Below are positions 48,217 to 58,705 of a stretch of 64,000 bases of DNA, one piece after another. The DNA is taken from assembly GCA_028564705.1 (NCBI GenBank), contig JAPXFQ010000338.1, positions 558,001 through 622,000 of the forward strand, given 5' to 3'. The first letter of the stretch is position 1; each line of letters opens with the position of its first letter. Below the pieces are notes generated by a model. The model was not told where the DNA came from. It saw only the letters and a list, made by a program, of their open reading frames with translations, and did no database searches. This DNA is from Apricaphanius iberus (taxonomy: Eukaryota > Chordata > Actinopteri > Cyprinodontiformes > Aphaniidae). The position numbers and the translations under genes are program-made.

Positions 48217-48220
48217 TTTT
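48062..48220. repeat. (TA)n microsatellite followed by poly(T)
   Basis: Interrupted TA repeats at 48062-48198 run into a 22-base T run (48199-48220). Complemented, the order poly(A) then (AT)n is the same as at 2806-2968. Confidence 0.9.
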
Positions 48221-48774
48221 AAAAAGAGCAGTTTAGAAGGCAAGTGCACTCCGGACCCTGACAGTTAAGGAGTCTTGCTGAATCAGGTCATGTGCAGCCT
48301 TTCCTTTTAACTGGATGCAAAAGTAGTGGGCCGAGTGGAGGAATACCTGGCTCTTCACTGGAAATCACAAGTTAGGAGTTTCAGTATGTATCAATTCAGA
48401 AAGTCTGCTGCTTTCCAAAATCATAACTGGTGTGCAATGGATAAATGGAGAAGTTAGCAGTGAATCACATAATAACGTAAAGAAATTCCAAGCATTAGAA
48501 ACGTGTAGTTCAAAAAAAGGAGTTGAAATGTCAGAGAAAAGATCAAATGAACGCTTGTTTAATGAAAAAAACAAGTAGACACGTATTGTCAATTCAAAAT
48601 GGCTTTAAGAAAGCCCTTAGCTATAATGACTAAATAAATGTAATAGTACTAAAGTGTTCATAGATTATACCATGCTTGTGCTGAAATACAATTGCCAATC
48701 AAATCAAAGCTAGGTTTGTTAAAAATAATTTTAAAAAATGGGTCAAAAATCGGTCTTCTGGCACCTGTGGTTAT
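48221..48774. other. Unrecognised DNA
   Basis: No repeat or gene recognised. Confidence 0.5.
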
Positions 48775-49012
48775 TACTCAGACCTGAGTCTCCAGGGTCA
48801 CATAAAGGCAATAACAAGGTCAGTCTTCTATCACTTGAAGAACATTTCTAGGATTAAAGGACTAATGTTCCAACCGAACCTTGAAAAACTCATCCATGCA
48901 TTCATCTTTAGTCGGATTGATTACTGCAACAGCGTACTCACAGGTCTCTCTAAAAAGTCAATCAGACAGTTGCAGCTGATCTAGAACGCTGCTGCTTGTT
49001 TGCTGTTCCTCA
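48775..49012 (+). pseudogene. LINE ORF2 fragment (C-terminal half)
   Basis: The plus strand reads DLSLQGHIKAITRSVFYHLK, then a IHAFIFSRIDYCNSVLTG block and RQLQLI-stop-NAA. This is the region of teleost L2-like LINEs with the pattern 'FHLRNI..', 'ITSRLDYCN..L' and 'LQ.VQNAA'. Only this internal piece survives. Confidence 0.75.
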
Positions 49013-49783
49013 GTGGCTGTAATGCAGAAAGTGTTGGACTGCCTGTGGAACCCATGTTGTTTTTTGTTTGTTCAGAACCTGTGATACCAGAACAATTATT
49101 CTTTATGTTTTTGAACGTTGTGCCATAAATATATAGGTGTGTGCATGTGAACTTGGAAATCACAGTGTGTAAAGAAGAAAATGGTGTCCCCAAAAGCTTT
49201 GGGGTAATTCAAACGCTGTTGGTAATTGTTTATAATATCTGTCCCACTACCATATTTCCAGGTTCCAGGGCAAATCACACGTGAGCACGCAAGGTTGCCA
49301 AGTCAAAACAGCAAGCGACCATTTGTAATCTGACACCGACCAGGCTGAGGGCTAACATTGAGCTAACCCTGCTAGCAGTGAAATTGTCAGTTCTAAAAAA
49401 TATCTCAAGCTACTTTTTTCAACTATGAACAACTCGATGTTGTGGTGAAATGTAGTTATCTACTTATCAACTTACTGTGTCTAACTGGACTGCAGTACTC
49501 CACTTTGACCACAAGATGCAAATGTTACATACTGTACCTTTATAGGTTGTATATGGAACATTTTCATAAACAGATACAATAAAAAAAGCAATAATTTCAC
49601 TGGGATTTTGGTATAGAATGAAAGTAAAAATTTCCTTTAAAAAATTATATTTAAATTAAAATATAATATAATATTAATTTAAAACGGGCACGACAGTGAT
49701 GTTATGTCTATATCTATCAGCCAGAATCAGCTGCTGGTTGTGGTTTGACAGTTACGGTCTCTATGATCAAACTATATATTTAT
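49013..49783. other. Unrecognised DNA, probable old repeat
   Basis: Bases 49270-49550 ('caaggttgccaagtcaaaac' to 'cagtactccactttgacca' and 'atactgtacctttatag') have the texture of a teleost DNA repeat end, not assigned. Confidence 0.35.
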
Positions 49784-50877
49784 GGAGGACAATCTCTGGC
49801 AAAATGAACAATAAATAAATAAATAAACAAATAAATAAACGGGTATATAGAAGTAAAAAAAAACTTGAAATACATTTGAAAAAAAAATCAATTTCACATT
49901 AATTTTCTTTCTTTATTTACACCTTTATTTATGTATTTATTTATTTATATTCATTTCTAGATCAGACTTATTTACAGGAGTGTATTCTAATAAGGGCAGT
50001 GTTTCTTACACTGGCCTAAAGCCTGGCGGGCCAGGTCCAAGTCACTGTAACCCGTTTAAGCTTCTAGCTAAGCTAGCGGGAAGCCCCCAAGTAGCACCTC
50101 ACAACCAAGTGCTGAATGAAAGAATGAATGAATGAATAAATGTGGATATAGATAAACAAATACATGTGAAGACAGATGAATAAAGAAATGTGAGCTTAAA
50201 TAATTCAGTACATGTGTAAATAAATAAATGAATAAATGTGTAAAATAAAAATGGAAATAAACAAACAAATATAGAAGTACATATTTCAATAAATAAATGC
50301 TGACATAAAACATTTAAATAAATAAATGCTGACATAAAACATTTAAATAAATAAATGTGAACATATATAATTAAATAAATATGAAAATAAACAATGAAAT
50401 GAATGTGTAAATAAACAAACAAATTTAGCAATAAATGAATAAATATCTTTATTAATAAATGTGTAAATAAAAAATTATAAAAAATACAATTTTAAATAAA
50501 TAAATGTGTTTATTTGTTACAAGTTCTTTCACATATTCCCCTATATATTTATTTATTTAGTAATTTATTCATTTGTTTTGTATTGCATTCAAACATTTAT
50601 TTATTCAGCACAATATTTCCATATTTATTTATTTACAAATGTATTTTCAAAATATAATTTTATTTTTATATTTAAGTTTCTAGTTAATTATCTATTTATT
50701 TATTTTCAAATGTAATTTACATTTTATTCATGTATTTGTTCCCACATTTATTCAATTCCACATTGATTTAAAGAAATATATTTATTCATTTATTTATTTA
50801 CAAATGTAATTCCTCACTTATTTACTTATCCACATTTATTTATTTATTCTCAATTTTGGCAGAGATGGTCCTCAATT
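49784..50877. mobile_element. Large foldback element built of AATA-type repeats
   Basis: The left boundary ggaggacaatctctggcaaa (49784-49803) has an inverted partner at the right, whose complement reads tgaggaccatctctgccaaa (50854-50873). Both run inward into AATAAATA-type sequence. The left interior is mainly (AATAAATG)-like on the plus strand (50110-50500). The right interior is its complement (50505-50860), so the whole unit can fold. A non-repetitive core lies at 49965-50110. Frames of Tyr/Ile/Phe-rich residues here are artefacts. Confidence 0.7.
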
Positions 50878-51229
50878 CATGTTTGACACAGCTCGGCTGA
50901 CAGTAGAAAGAATGGTGGAGTCAGCACGTCTAAAAAGCTGTTTTAGAGCCCTGGAGATATTGTTATCCATCTTAGCAGAGGAATGACTGCAGAAAAACAG
51001 AAACAAAATTAGTTTTAGGTGAAGCCTACACTAGATGGATCCACATAAAACATTTTTACGGCATCAAACAGATGTGGAAATGGTCAATTAACTTACTAGC
51101 TGACCTGGCTAACTCTAGCTGTCAGTTAAGCTCCTCTATGATGCATCCCTCACTAGACATGATTCAGGTTGGTCACTGGGCATTTCGGCAGCAATCCAGG
51201 CAATGGTTTGGGGATCAGTCTCCATCTTG
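50878..51229. other. Unrecognised DNA before a LINE fragment
   Basis: No repeat or gene recognised. Confidence 0.45.
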
Positions 51230-51520
51230 TCTCCATCAGTCCCCATGTTGTCTCAAGGAGCTCAACTTTCTTGGTGTTTGTTCACAAGTGATAGCAGAAT
51301 AAAGCAGGAGATACATAGACAGATTGGGGCCTTATCTGCCTTAATATCAGGATTGCTGAGGTCTGACATGGTAAAGAAAAAACCTCTGTCAAAAAAGCAA
51401 AGCCCTATGTTTTGATGCTCTATCTTTGTTTGATCCTTTCATTATGGTCACAACATATAGATTATAAATGAAGAATCAAGATCGCGTATACAAGCAACAT
51501 GAGGGATCCTGCCCATGATG
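51230..51520 (+). pseudogene. RTE-type LINE ORF2 fragment, C-terminal
   Basis: The plus strand reads LSWCLFTSDSRIKQEIHRQI, then GALSAL, VKKKPLSKKQ and, shifted, ESRSRIQAT. This follows the teleost RTE-type pattern 'YLGVLFTS..R.E.EIDRRI', 'VVKKELS.KAKL' and 'R.RSRIQAAEM'. Frame breaks after 51410. Confidence 0.7.
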
Positions 51521-51799
51521 CCTATCGTTAAAAATAAGGTATAGAAATCTGTAATCTTAGTAGAGATTAATGTACAGCTTCAGTTTCTGCCCCTCATCAA
51601 AAGCCATCAGTTTAGGTAGTTCAAGTGTCTCTTCAGCATCTTTGCAGAACTTCTCCTTTTGGAGTTTTTCCAATGGTATCTCCAGTGAAGGAGAAACAAA
51701 CAGGCCCGTTTTCAATATTGGAACTTTCACCAGATCTTCACGGTATGTGCTTTTCCATTTCACCCAGTTGACCCTAATAAGACCGCTTTCTGGGCCATT
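51521..51799. other. Unrecognised DNA
   Basis: Short frames on both strands (51557-51866) without motif. Confidence 0.45.
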
Positions 51800-52025
51800 T
51801 CAGCAACTAACTGAGTACTTGCCTTTGTGGTACTGTATCGGCATGGTATATAGTCCAGTACAGTAGTTGGGAGGAACCTGCGGGCAAATCATGCTGAGTG
51901 TTTGTAACACAGTGGAAAATGATACCAGCAGACGTCACCAAACAACCGACTTTGTAAAATTGGAAGAGTTGCAAATTAAGTAGTGAATAACAACATCACA
52001 AACAGAATAGTGGAAAACGCCCTTT
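51800..52025. repeat. MITE-like fragment
   Basis: 'gagtacttgcctttgtggta', 'ctgtatcggcatggtatata' and 'agtggaaaa' (51912 and 52011) resemble a teleost MITE whose terminus reads 'gtttccact'. The boundaries are uncertain. Confidence 0.4.
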
Positions 52026-52794
52026 TGATATTCTCTGCTGCTGCGGATGCGTTTTGCCACAGTCACTCACTGCCAAAACCATCACAATTTTGTTAGGAGA
52101 CACAATATCTAGAGAGGATAGAGAGCACTGAGCCAACAGATTTTTCCCTGTCAGCTTCAACCTTCCCTAAAAAGTCATGGAACTTGTTTATTGGAAATGC
52201 GTCTACTGACTGATTTTTGCAAATTATTCTCATTCTTAATAATTATTATAATTCCCAAATGCATATTATTAAACTGTGAGAAAGCTAGACAACACAGAGA
52301 GCACCTAGGCACATGAAATGCATGCACTACCTAATGCAAAAAAAGCTTAGACTGGGACTTAAACCAAGAACCTTTTTCTTGAAGCTCAACTGAACTAAGA
52401 AATGGGCCTTAAATTAAAAGTAGATTATTTTACAATCCTAAATAATAAAAAAATATAATTATTTTTCTCAAGTTAAGTTGGAATTATTCATTTTTGCAAT
52501 TTTAGCACACTTTCATGATAATAGATCATAATGTTCTTGGCAGCTGACTGTTATTTGACCAAAATGACTCAGACATGCACCAAATTAAGCCAAACTTTTG
52601 GACCAGAACTTCTTGTACTGTACCTCTGCGTTGGTTTTACCAGAAACTCTCTTTCATATTAAAGAAGGAATGTTTCACAATGCTGTGTTCCCTGGAGACC
52701 GTTGAGAAATCTTGAAAAGAACACCTGCCCATACTTGACCTATTTCCCCAGCTTTTTGGCTGGATCCCTCCCTCTTTTCAGCTCAGGCTACAGA
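52026..52794. other. AT-rich DNA, nothing recognised
   Basis: No feature recognised. Confidence 0.5.
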
Positions 52795-52990
52795 GAAATG
52801 GTAAAGCAAGGCAAAGAAAGGCAAGGCAAATGTAATTTTATAGCACAATTTCAACACAACGTAATTTAAGGTAATCCCATTGACATTGGGTGAGACTGAT
52901 GTAGTGCACCTGTTAAATATCATGTTATAATTACTGTTTTTTTGCCTTATACAACTATTCAACGGGACTTTTACCATTCTTTGTTATGTT
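52795..52990 (-). mobile_element. Retroelement 3' tail fragment
   Basis: 'aaggcaaggcaaatgtaatt', then 'ttatagcacaatttcaacac', matches the reverse complement of a very common teleost retroelement tail (GGCAA units followed by 'tttatagcacatttc'). Only the tail is evident. Confidence 0.5.
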
Positions 52991-53068
52991 ACAACAGTAA
53001 ACACCAGAACCTTTTCATCAAATCAACCAGCAGAGAGTAGTGTGTAACTGTAAAATCTAAATAACCGC

Positions 53069-53262
53069 GCTGGCGTAGATGGTTTCCGGCGGAGCCCGTG
53101 GGCTCGTCCCTGCGATCTCCCGGGCCCCAGCATTGCGGCTGGTGGGTGTTCCCCTGGGGCTTCCATCTGTTCCTCTCTTGGTGGGTGATTGGCCCTGCGC
53201 TCAATTTCATGTCCATAACTTCAAGAAATTAAACCCACAGTAATCACTAATAAAGGTTTTTA
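53069..53262 (+). repeat. Second, shortened copy of the GC-rich repeat
   Basis: It starts at 'ctggcgtagatggtttccgg', matches 1971-2102, then joins directly to sequence matching 2620-2680, ending with AATAAA at 53249-53254. About 515 bases present in the first copy are missing at the join (around 53202). 5' truncated. A short minus-strand frame here is an artefact. Confidence 0.85.
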
Positions 53263-53431
53263 AAGCCTCTATTCTCCAGAATGAATAGGCTAAAAGAGAA
53301 AATGACATGTTATTTTGTCATACGTTTCTATTTATAATACACTCACGATTGATTATTACCCAGGCTTTCCAATGAACTAGTCAGCAGCATGTTACAGGAG
53401 CAGCACGTTTCACTTGCATATTCTGCTGCTT
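53263..53431. other. Unrecognised DNA
   Basis: No feature recognised. Confidence 0.5.
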
Positions 53432-54105
53432 GGCCCTTTCCACCGGTGGCGTATGAGGCATATAGCAGGAGGGAGGCAGCGGCCACAGAGAGAGCACAAA
53501 ACAGTATTTATTTTGCTAAGTTCAATGTAGTTTAATTATTAAAACTTCAAGGCAAATTTATTTAAGCTTGCATAACTGAAAAGGGTGTATACAGAATGGG
53601 GTGGGGCGGGGGAATTCATGTTCATAAGTAGGATAAACTCACCATCTTGCCCCATAACAGCAGGTATGTCACTCCCTGCTTTATCCTTCTTGACGTCTTT
53701 ATCAAAAGTGTGACTGGGGTCATACGGGATTGAGTACTTCTCAATTATCAACCGGTCGTCTTCTCACCGGGCCGCACAGGTAGTGAACTCTTTTTAAGTA
53801 AAGCAACCTGAAACCAGGACGTTTCGATTATTTTGAAAATTTCAGGATGCTGAGCCATCTGATTTTCTGTCTTCCCCTAACCATAATGTTGAAATGTACA
53901 CCTTTCAGAGGTGTACTGCATAGAAAATAGGACTGCTGCATATTTTTAGAAAAGTACTGCGACATGACGCTCCTGTGACGGGGCAAACTCGTGCTGCTTT
54001 TGCCTCTGGTGGAAAGGATTATATTGACTACAGCGGTGTCTATCAGCTGCGTATGACGTGCTGCTGCTGTAGCATGCTGCTGAAACGTCCGGTGGAAAGA
54101 AGGGG
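53432..54105. mobile_element. Possible TIR element, 0.67 kb, with exon-like insert
   Basis: The left end ggccctttccaccggtgg (53432-53449) and the right end ccggtggaaagaaggg (54089-54104) form an imperfect inverted pair with an exact 'tttccaccgg' core. Inside, on the minus strand, 53643-53765 encodes a protein-like peptide followed by a consensus splice donor (see findings). The superfamily is unknown and the target duplication is not resolved. Confidence 0.45.
53643..53765 (-). pseudogene. Exon-like minus-strand segment, unidentified
   Basis: On the minus strand the frame reads EDDRLIIEKYSIPYDP, then KKDKAGSDIP and VMGQD, and the reading then meets gtgagttta at the donor (plus-strand 53633-53642). 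After the donor the frame becomes low-complexity and hydrophobic, as intron would. Upstream there is an in-frame TGA just before EDDR and no good acceptor, so this is either a damaged captured exon or chance. I do not recognise the family. Confidence 0.25.
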
Positions 54106-55904
54106 GGGTCACTCATTTAGAGAAAGAGCTCTGAACTGGACCCATAAAAACAGCTTCTGAATTAATCTAATCACCTGCTATGGTGTGGATCCAAAATGTT
54201 ATTTGGATACTATTTTCAATCTTCAAAATGGGATTTGAGAAGGGTTTCTTTAGTTGAAATCACATACTGTGTTTAGCCACCATCTGAAAATAACTTCTAG
54301 ACGAAGCACACAAAGTTTGGTGTCTAAGAATTTTTGCATTATACAAAAACAAAGCTGAGTAAAGAAAAGCTGAAAATACCAAGATGACCAAGATGGCTAA
54401 TCATAAACAAACTTAAATATGAATGGTGAATGGGAGTTTTCATAGGATATAAATCAAACACTTCTCCTGATGCAGTTATATCAGTATAAGTTCTTGCAAA
54501 GAGAAGCAAGACTTTGTAGCTTTATTGTTTTGCAGCCAGAAGCCCAGCAGTGAAAGACCAAATCCACTTACCATCACTGCTGGATGCTGGATCCTCAGCT
54601 GCTTAGCTCATATTTTCTTGCTCAATTTATAACATAATGTGCTCTTTGTTTTATCACAGCAGTGAAACTAAATCCTTGCTTGAGTTGTTTGCTCATTCAC
54701 AGAATTGATTTTGCTGTCATCAGCCTCTCTTTCTGCATGCTTTCTATATCCAGTGCAGTCAACCTCTATGACCTCTCTGTGGGGCTCTTGATAGCAGTTG
54801 AATGGTAATATTGAGACCCAGCATGTATTTAGGCTTTCAGCAGCTCAAATAATGTACATGAAGTCCATGAAGCTAAAGACGTAGCTACTCAAGCCTCCTT
54901 AACTCATTTAGGGAAGCCCAAGGAGATTTTGAATTCTATCTGAAAAATACATCAGATGAAAGTGAGACTTTGATGGAAGTACAGCAATAAAACTGTAAAA
55001 GACCTTACGACATTAATCCTGCTTCTTAACAGAATAGAAGATGTAAACTTCTAAGTGCTGGAAGAAATGACACAAATGTTGATCAATATCAACAAAATCA
55101 AATGCATTTGGCTCCATTTTCAATGTTGTCGTTGGCAAATATTGCTAATAGAATCTCCATTGCGTTCTTCGTCTTGCTAGACTCAAGCAGCTTGCCTTTT
55201 TCTTATGGGTTTACAGAGGGGAAGCTCATCTTTCTTGCCCAGGAAACCAGGGCAACCACCTCATGGCAACTCCCTTGACTCCACTGGTTTATGGAGTCAG
55301 ACAGGGAACACATGCATACACAAAAAAGACAATCGAGAAGGAGAGCAACACATTCACACGCATACCGTAACAGGTGAGAGACACAAACACAAGTAGAGAC
55401 AGTGACACAACCGCCATCAGATGACGATCTGATAAATGAGCCATAAATGCATTTCTGGGTTAGATGTCTGATATTAATCATGCAGTCTTATTATCATAAA
55501 AAACAAGTTTCTGTGGATGTGACAAACATTATTTTCAGCTAAAGTTACCTTTATATCACTTATATTAAACTTATATTTCAGGGTTCTCCAGCAATAACTG
55601 TATCGTATCAAGCCTCATCATACTGTCCTAGGCAAAACAATTGTTGATTCCAATCAGGTACTTTGGACCAGAAAAAACACTTTCTCAATCAAGTTTCTTG
55701 AGTAAATTTGAATTTGAGAGAATTCGATAAGCTTCTCCGGAACCTTCATCTGTCTCTACGATCATCAGACAAAGCTTCATCCACTTCAAGCTCTCAGCCT
55801 CTAACTGAGTTTCTGCACATGCTGGAACCCTCACCTGCAGGAACACACCCAGCACCTCAACTCCAAGCCACCTGAATCCTTTCCCTTCAGAGGAGCATTT
55901 ATCT
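54106..55904. other. Unique DNA with one weak exon candidate
   Basis: Mostly unrecognised. A pyrimidine tract ending at 54753 precedes a possible 51-nt exon at 54754-54804 (see findings). Nothing else supported. Confidence 0.45.
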
Positions 55905-55930
55905 ACATTATCATACATACATACATACAT
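55905..55930. repeat. (TACA)n microsatellite, left half
   Basis: CATA/TACA tetranucleotides run up to the hAT-like element and resume after it at 56620-56635, so the transposon has split the array. Confidence 0.9.
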
Positions 55931-56619
55931 TAGAGGGTGACACGGGAATCAATTGTCGCTCCCGTCCCGTCCCCAAAAAAATACTCCAGTTACATCCCGA
56001 TCACGTGACAGCCCCAGAAAAAAAATCTTCTCCCGAAAAAATCCAGAGAGAAAGACTCCTGTCCCGACTCGAATCCCGTATATTAGTAATTTACCTCCTA
56101 TGGCGCTCGCTCCCCCGCCCCCCTTTAAACCATAGCATAGCACAGTATCAAAGATGATCTATTTAGCTTTATTCCTGCATTCTCGTTGTTTGGCCACCTT
56201 ACCACGCCATAAATGGACTCGATTCGTCTGACTACCAAACTATTAAGATACACGCATTTTCAGTCGGATATCATATGCTTACCAGTTTATCCAGGTGGTG
56301 TAGCAACAACGTAGCAGTTTCAGTTTTGGTGCATGCAGTATAGTAGACCCAATGGAATTGCATTTTGCAGCGGAGTTAATAACCACACACATTGGCACCG
56401 CATCGCAGCTAATTCCCTGATATCTGACAAGATAAATGTAAAAAATTTAAAAATAAAAATATATAATTTCCGGTTTCCCGTCTGATCCCATGGATTATAT
56501 CCTGTCCCGTCCCGATCACGTTACCAACAGTGAAACTGACTCCCGTCCCGCGGGAATCCTGCAGGAATCCTGCAGGAATCCCGTGACCCGTGGGAATCCC
56601 GAAAAATTGTCACCCTCTA
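55931..56619. mobile_element. hAT-like non-autonomous DNA transposon, 689 bp
   Basis: Exact 12-bp terminal inverted repeats (tagagggtgaca at the left, tgtcaccctcta at the right) are flanked on both sides by acatacat. The octamer is part of a TACA microsatellite, so the duplication is consistent with, rather than proof of, hAT transposition. Both subterminal regions contain repeated 'cccgtcccg' and 'gggaatcc' motifs, including tandem 'aatcctgcagg' at about 56554-56577. No transposase frame. Confidence 0.8.
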
Positions 56620-56635
56620 ACATACATACATACAA

Positions 56636-57129
56636 ACAAACATTGCTACCAATCACCTTCCATTTCTGACCCCTACCCTTCTTTTCCCAGAGATTTAGGC
56701 AGCCCAAACCCACCTATTTCAATCATAATACATTTTCTAAAACAAACTGCCTCTTTAAATTCTCTCTACAAGTGAATAGAAATCTCTGTTTTATTTTATT
56801 ATGATAAAAATCACTCAAAGAAAAGGAGATAATTCCCTCTTTAGTTTTATTTCTGATATAATATACTGATTGATACTGACTGTTTGATCTTTGATAGATT
56901 ATAGACAGTATTGAAAAGCAGCTCAATATTGCTACAATTTCTGTCACTCAAAACATTTTCAAAGCTCTACAAAAATAACTTATAGCCCACTTGTGATATA
57001 TAACTACAAACTTTTTCCTTTCCTTGGCATTATTAAAAATTAATTAAAGGTTGTCTACCCAGATGTATTTGTACTGTATTAAACTGTCAGGAAACTGTCA
57101 TTGAAAACTTTGTTATGCATTCACATTCT
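56636..57129. other. AT-rich DNA, nothing recognised
   Basis: No feature recognised. Confidence 0.5.
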
Positions 57130-57430
57130 CACTCCATAGAATTTTTTTGGAGACAGAGGTAGCGGGGCCTCTCCCTGACGGATGTGCTGTGGCACGGGTT
57201 GTTTTCAGCTGAGATGAGGACTGCAAAGGGTTTTGACAGTGTTCACTCCAAATATCCTGCTTCGAATGGAACTAATAAGAATAGACGCCTCTCCCGGCAC
57301 AGCCAGGCAAGCTCCACATCAGAGTGTGTCACTGCTGTCAAAAAGTGGGGACTGCAGTTAGAGGCTCACTTTGCAACATGGCAATGGCCTGTAAAATCTT
57401 GTGATACTCCTGAGTTTGTCATTTTCTTTT
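57130..57430 (+). other. GC-richer island with open frame, possible exon or conserved element
   Basis: Composition rises sharply above its surroundings. A plus-strand frame open from about 57163 encodes RGLSLTDVLWHGLFSAEM and continues with basic, Ser-rich residues to a poly-Phe stretch at about 57425. There, TTTTCTTTTTTTTCCCAG (ending 57440) would be an intron acceptor. No clear acceptor precedes the frame and the peptide is unrecognised. A conserved non-coding element is an equal alternative. Confidence 0.25.
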
Positions 57431-57624
57431 TTTTCCCAGGGCCAACATTTAAGTGTGTGCTCATGATGAGACAAAATATATGTTACATAAGTTTCATGGG
57501 TTTACACAATCTGAAGTGCCTCAGTTTTCTGCTTTATTATTAATCAACTGATGGCAAAAAAATGCCATGATGAAAGATTATTCTGGGAAGTAAAAGGTTA
57601 ATACCAAAAGAAAAAAAATATCCC
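57431..57624. other. Unrecognised DNA
   Basis: Follows the strong acceptor-like tract. A short frame to 57543 lacks motifs. Confidence 0.4.
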
Positions 57625-58375
57625 TGTACGTTTTAATATCGATTTTATGGTTATTTTAATGGTCTTTAAGTTTCTTAATGGTCTTGGGCCTTCTTATCTT
57701 TCTGAACTACTTTCATCATGTAAACCCTTGCAGTCTCTGGCAACAATCTCCTTGTTATCCCTAAGGTTAGGACACAAGCTTATGGTGAGTTGTCTTTTCG
57801 TCATTATGGGCCTCATCTCTGGAACAGGCTGGAGGACCTCAGGGCCGCATGTTTTTAAGAGCAGGCTCAAAACTCACCTTTTTTAGCCAAGTTAAAACTA
57901 GTGTTTTGCTCGTTAATCTTATATTTACCTTCTGTTTATTTTTATATTTTAATTTATTGTTTTAATTATCCTGCCAGTGCTTCATCAGTGGGAGCCCTCT
58001 GCATCGTGAGTGGTGATCGGCTGTGGCTGACGGGGTGCTCTCCAGGTAGTGCTTGGATGGAGGTGGGGTTACCAGCCTTCCCTCCTCTGGGCGACCTGGG
58101 TCAGTACCCTGGCTGCTGCTGTTGATCTGCTGCTGCTGATGGCTCCTGTGACAGCGTTTCCTTAGCCTGGTTCATCTGTACTCGGCCTAATGTCCTTTTT
58201 GACTGCTTTTGTGCATGAGAATTGGCTTAGGGGGAGGGGGGGTTATAACTGGGATCATGTTTTTAACTAGCCGGGAGGGATGGGAATGTGGGGCCATTTT
58301 AATCTGTTAAGAACTTTGGGATGCATTTCCTATATGAAAATAGCTCTATAAATAAAGTTTGATTTGATTTGTTAT
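57625..58375 (+). pseudogene. L2-like LINE ORF2 C-terminus and 3' UTR
   Basis: The plus strand reads VFKFLNGLGPSYLSELLSS, then CLFVIMGLISGTGWRTSGPH with frame changes, and FKSRLKTHLF just before the stop. This is the typical end of teleost L2-like ORF2 ('KALNGLAPPYLSDLL', 'WNSLP', 'FKS.LKTHLF'). The 3' UTR follows and ends with 'ctttgggatgcatttcctat', 'tctataaataaagtttga' and short TTTGA units at 58360-58375, a proper LINE 3' end. Broken by frameshifts. Confidence 0.8.
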
Positions 58376-58566
58376 CCACCGACCTTTTTGCAAGTAAGAG
58401 TTCAAAAATACGATTGGGATTTCAATAAAGGCCACTTTTCAGAGCTTGTGAGATTTAAAAATATATATATTTTGATTATGAATTGTGATGAAGCTAAAAT
58501 CTTAAATTATTTAATTGCGCTTTGTATGTGAATAATATTTACAATTTATTCTATAATTAACTTTTG
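58376..58566. other. AT-rich DNA
   Basis: Nothing recognised. Confidence 0.5.
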
Positions 58567-58705
58567 CTATTTTTAAATTGTAGACATGCAACGATACCAC
58601 TTTTTAAAAAGCGATACAATACGGATACCATGACAAAAAAATTCATTGAAAAGTTTTATTTTCTTCTCTGCTTGTTACAACAAATATTGGTGAATTGGAT
58701 TTTAA
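58567..58705 (+). repeat. Terminal fragment of a DNA repeat, copy B
   Basis: 'gcaacgataccactttttaa' through 'ttctctgcttgttacaacaa' matches 27955-28125 in reverse. Likely one end of a teleost DNA transposon. Confidence 0.6.

Noticed and set aside
48014..48268. Tyr/Ile and Phe repeat peptide
   Set aside because: Translation of a TA microsatellite and poly(T).
49801..50715. Long Phe/Tyr/Ile-rich frames on both strands resembling membrane proteins
   Set aside because: Products of AATA/TTTA tandem repeats, not genes.
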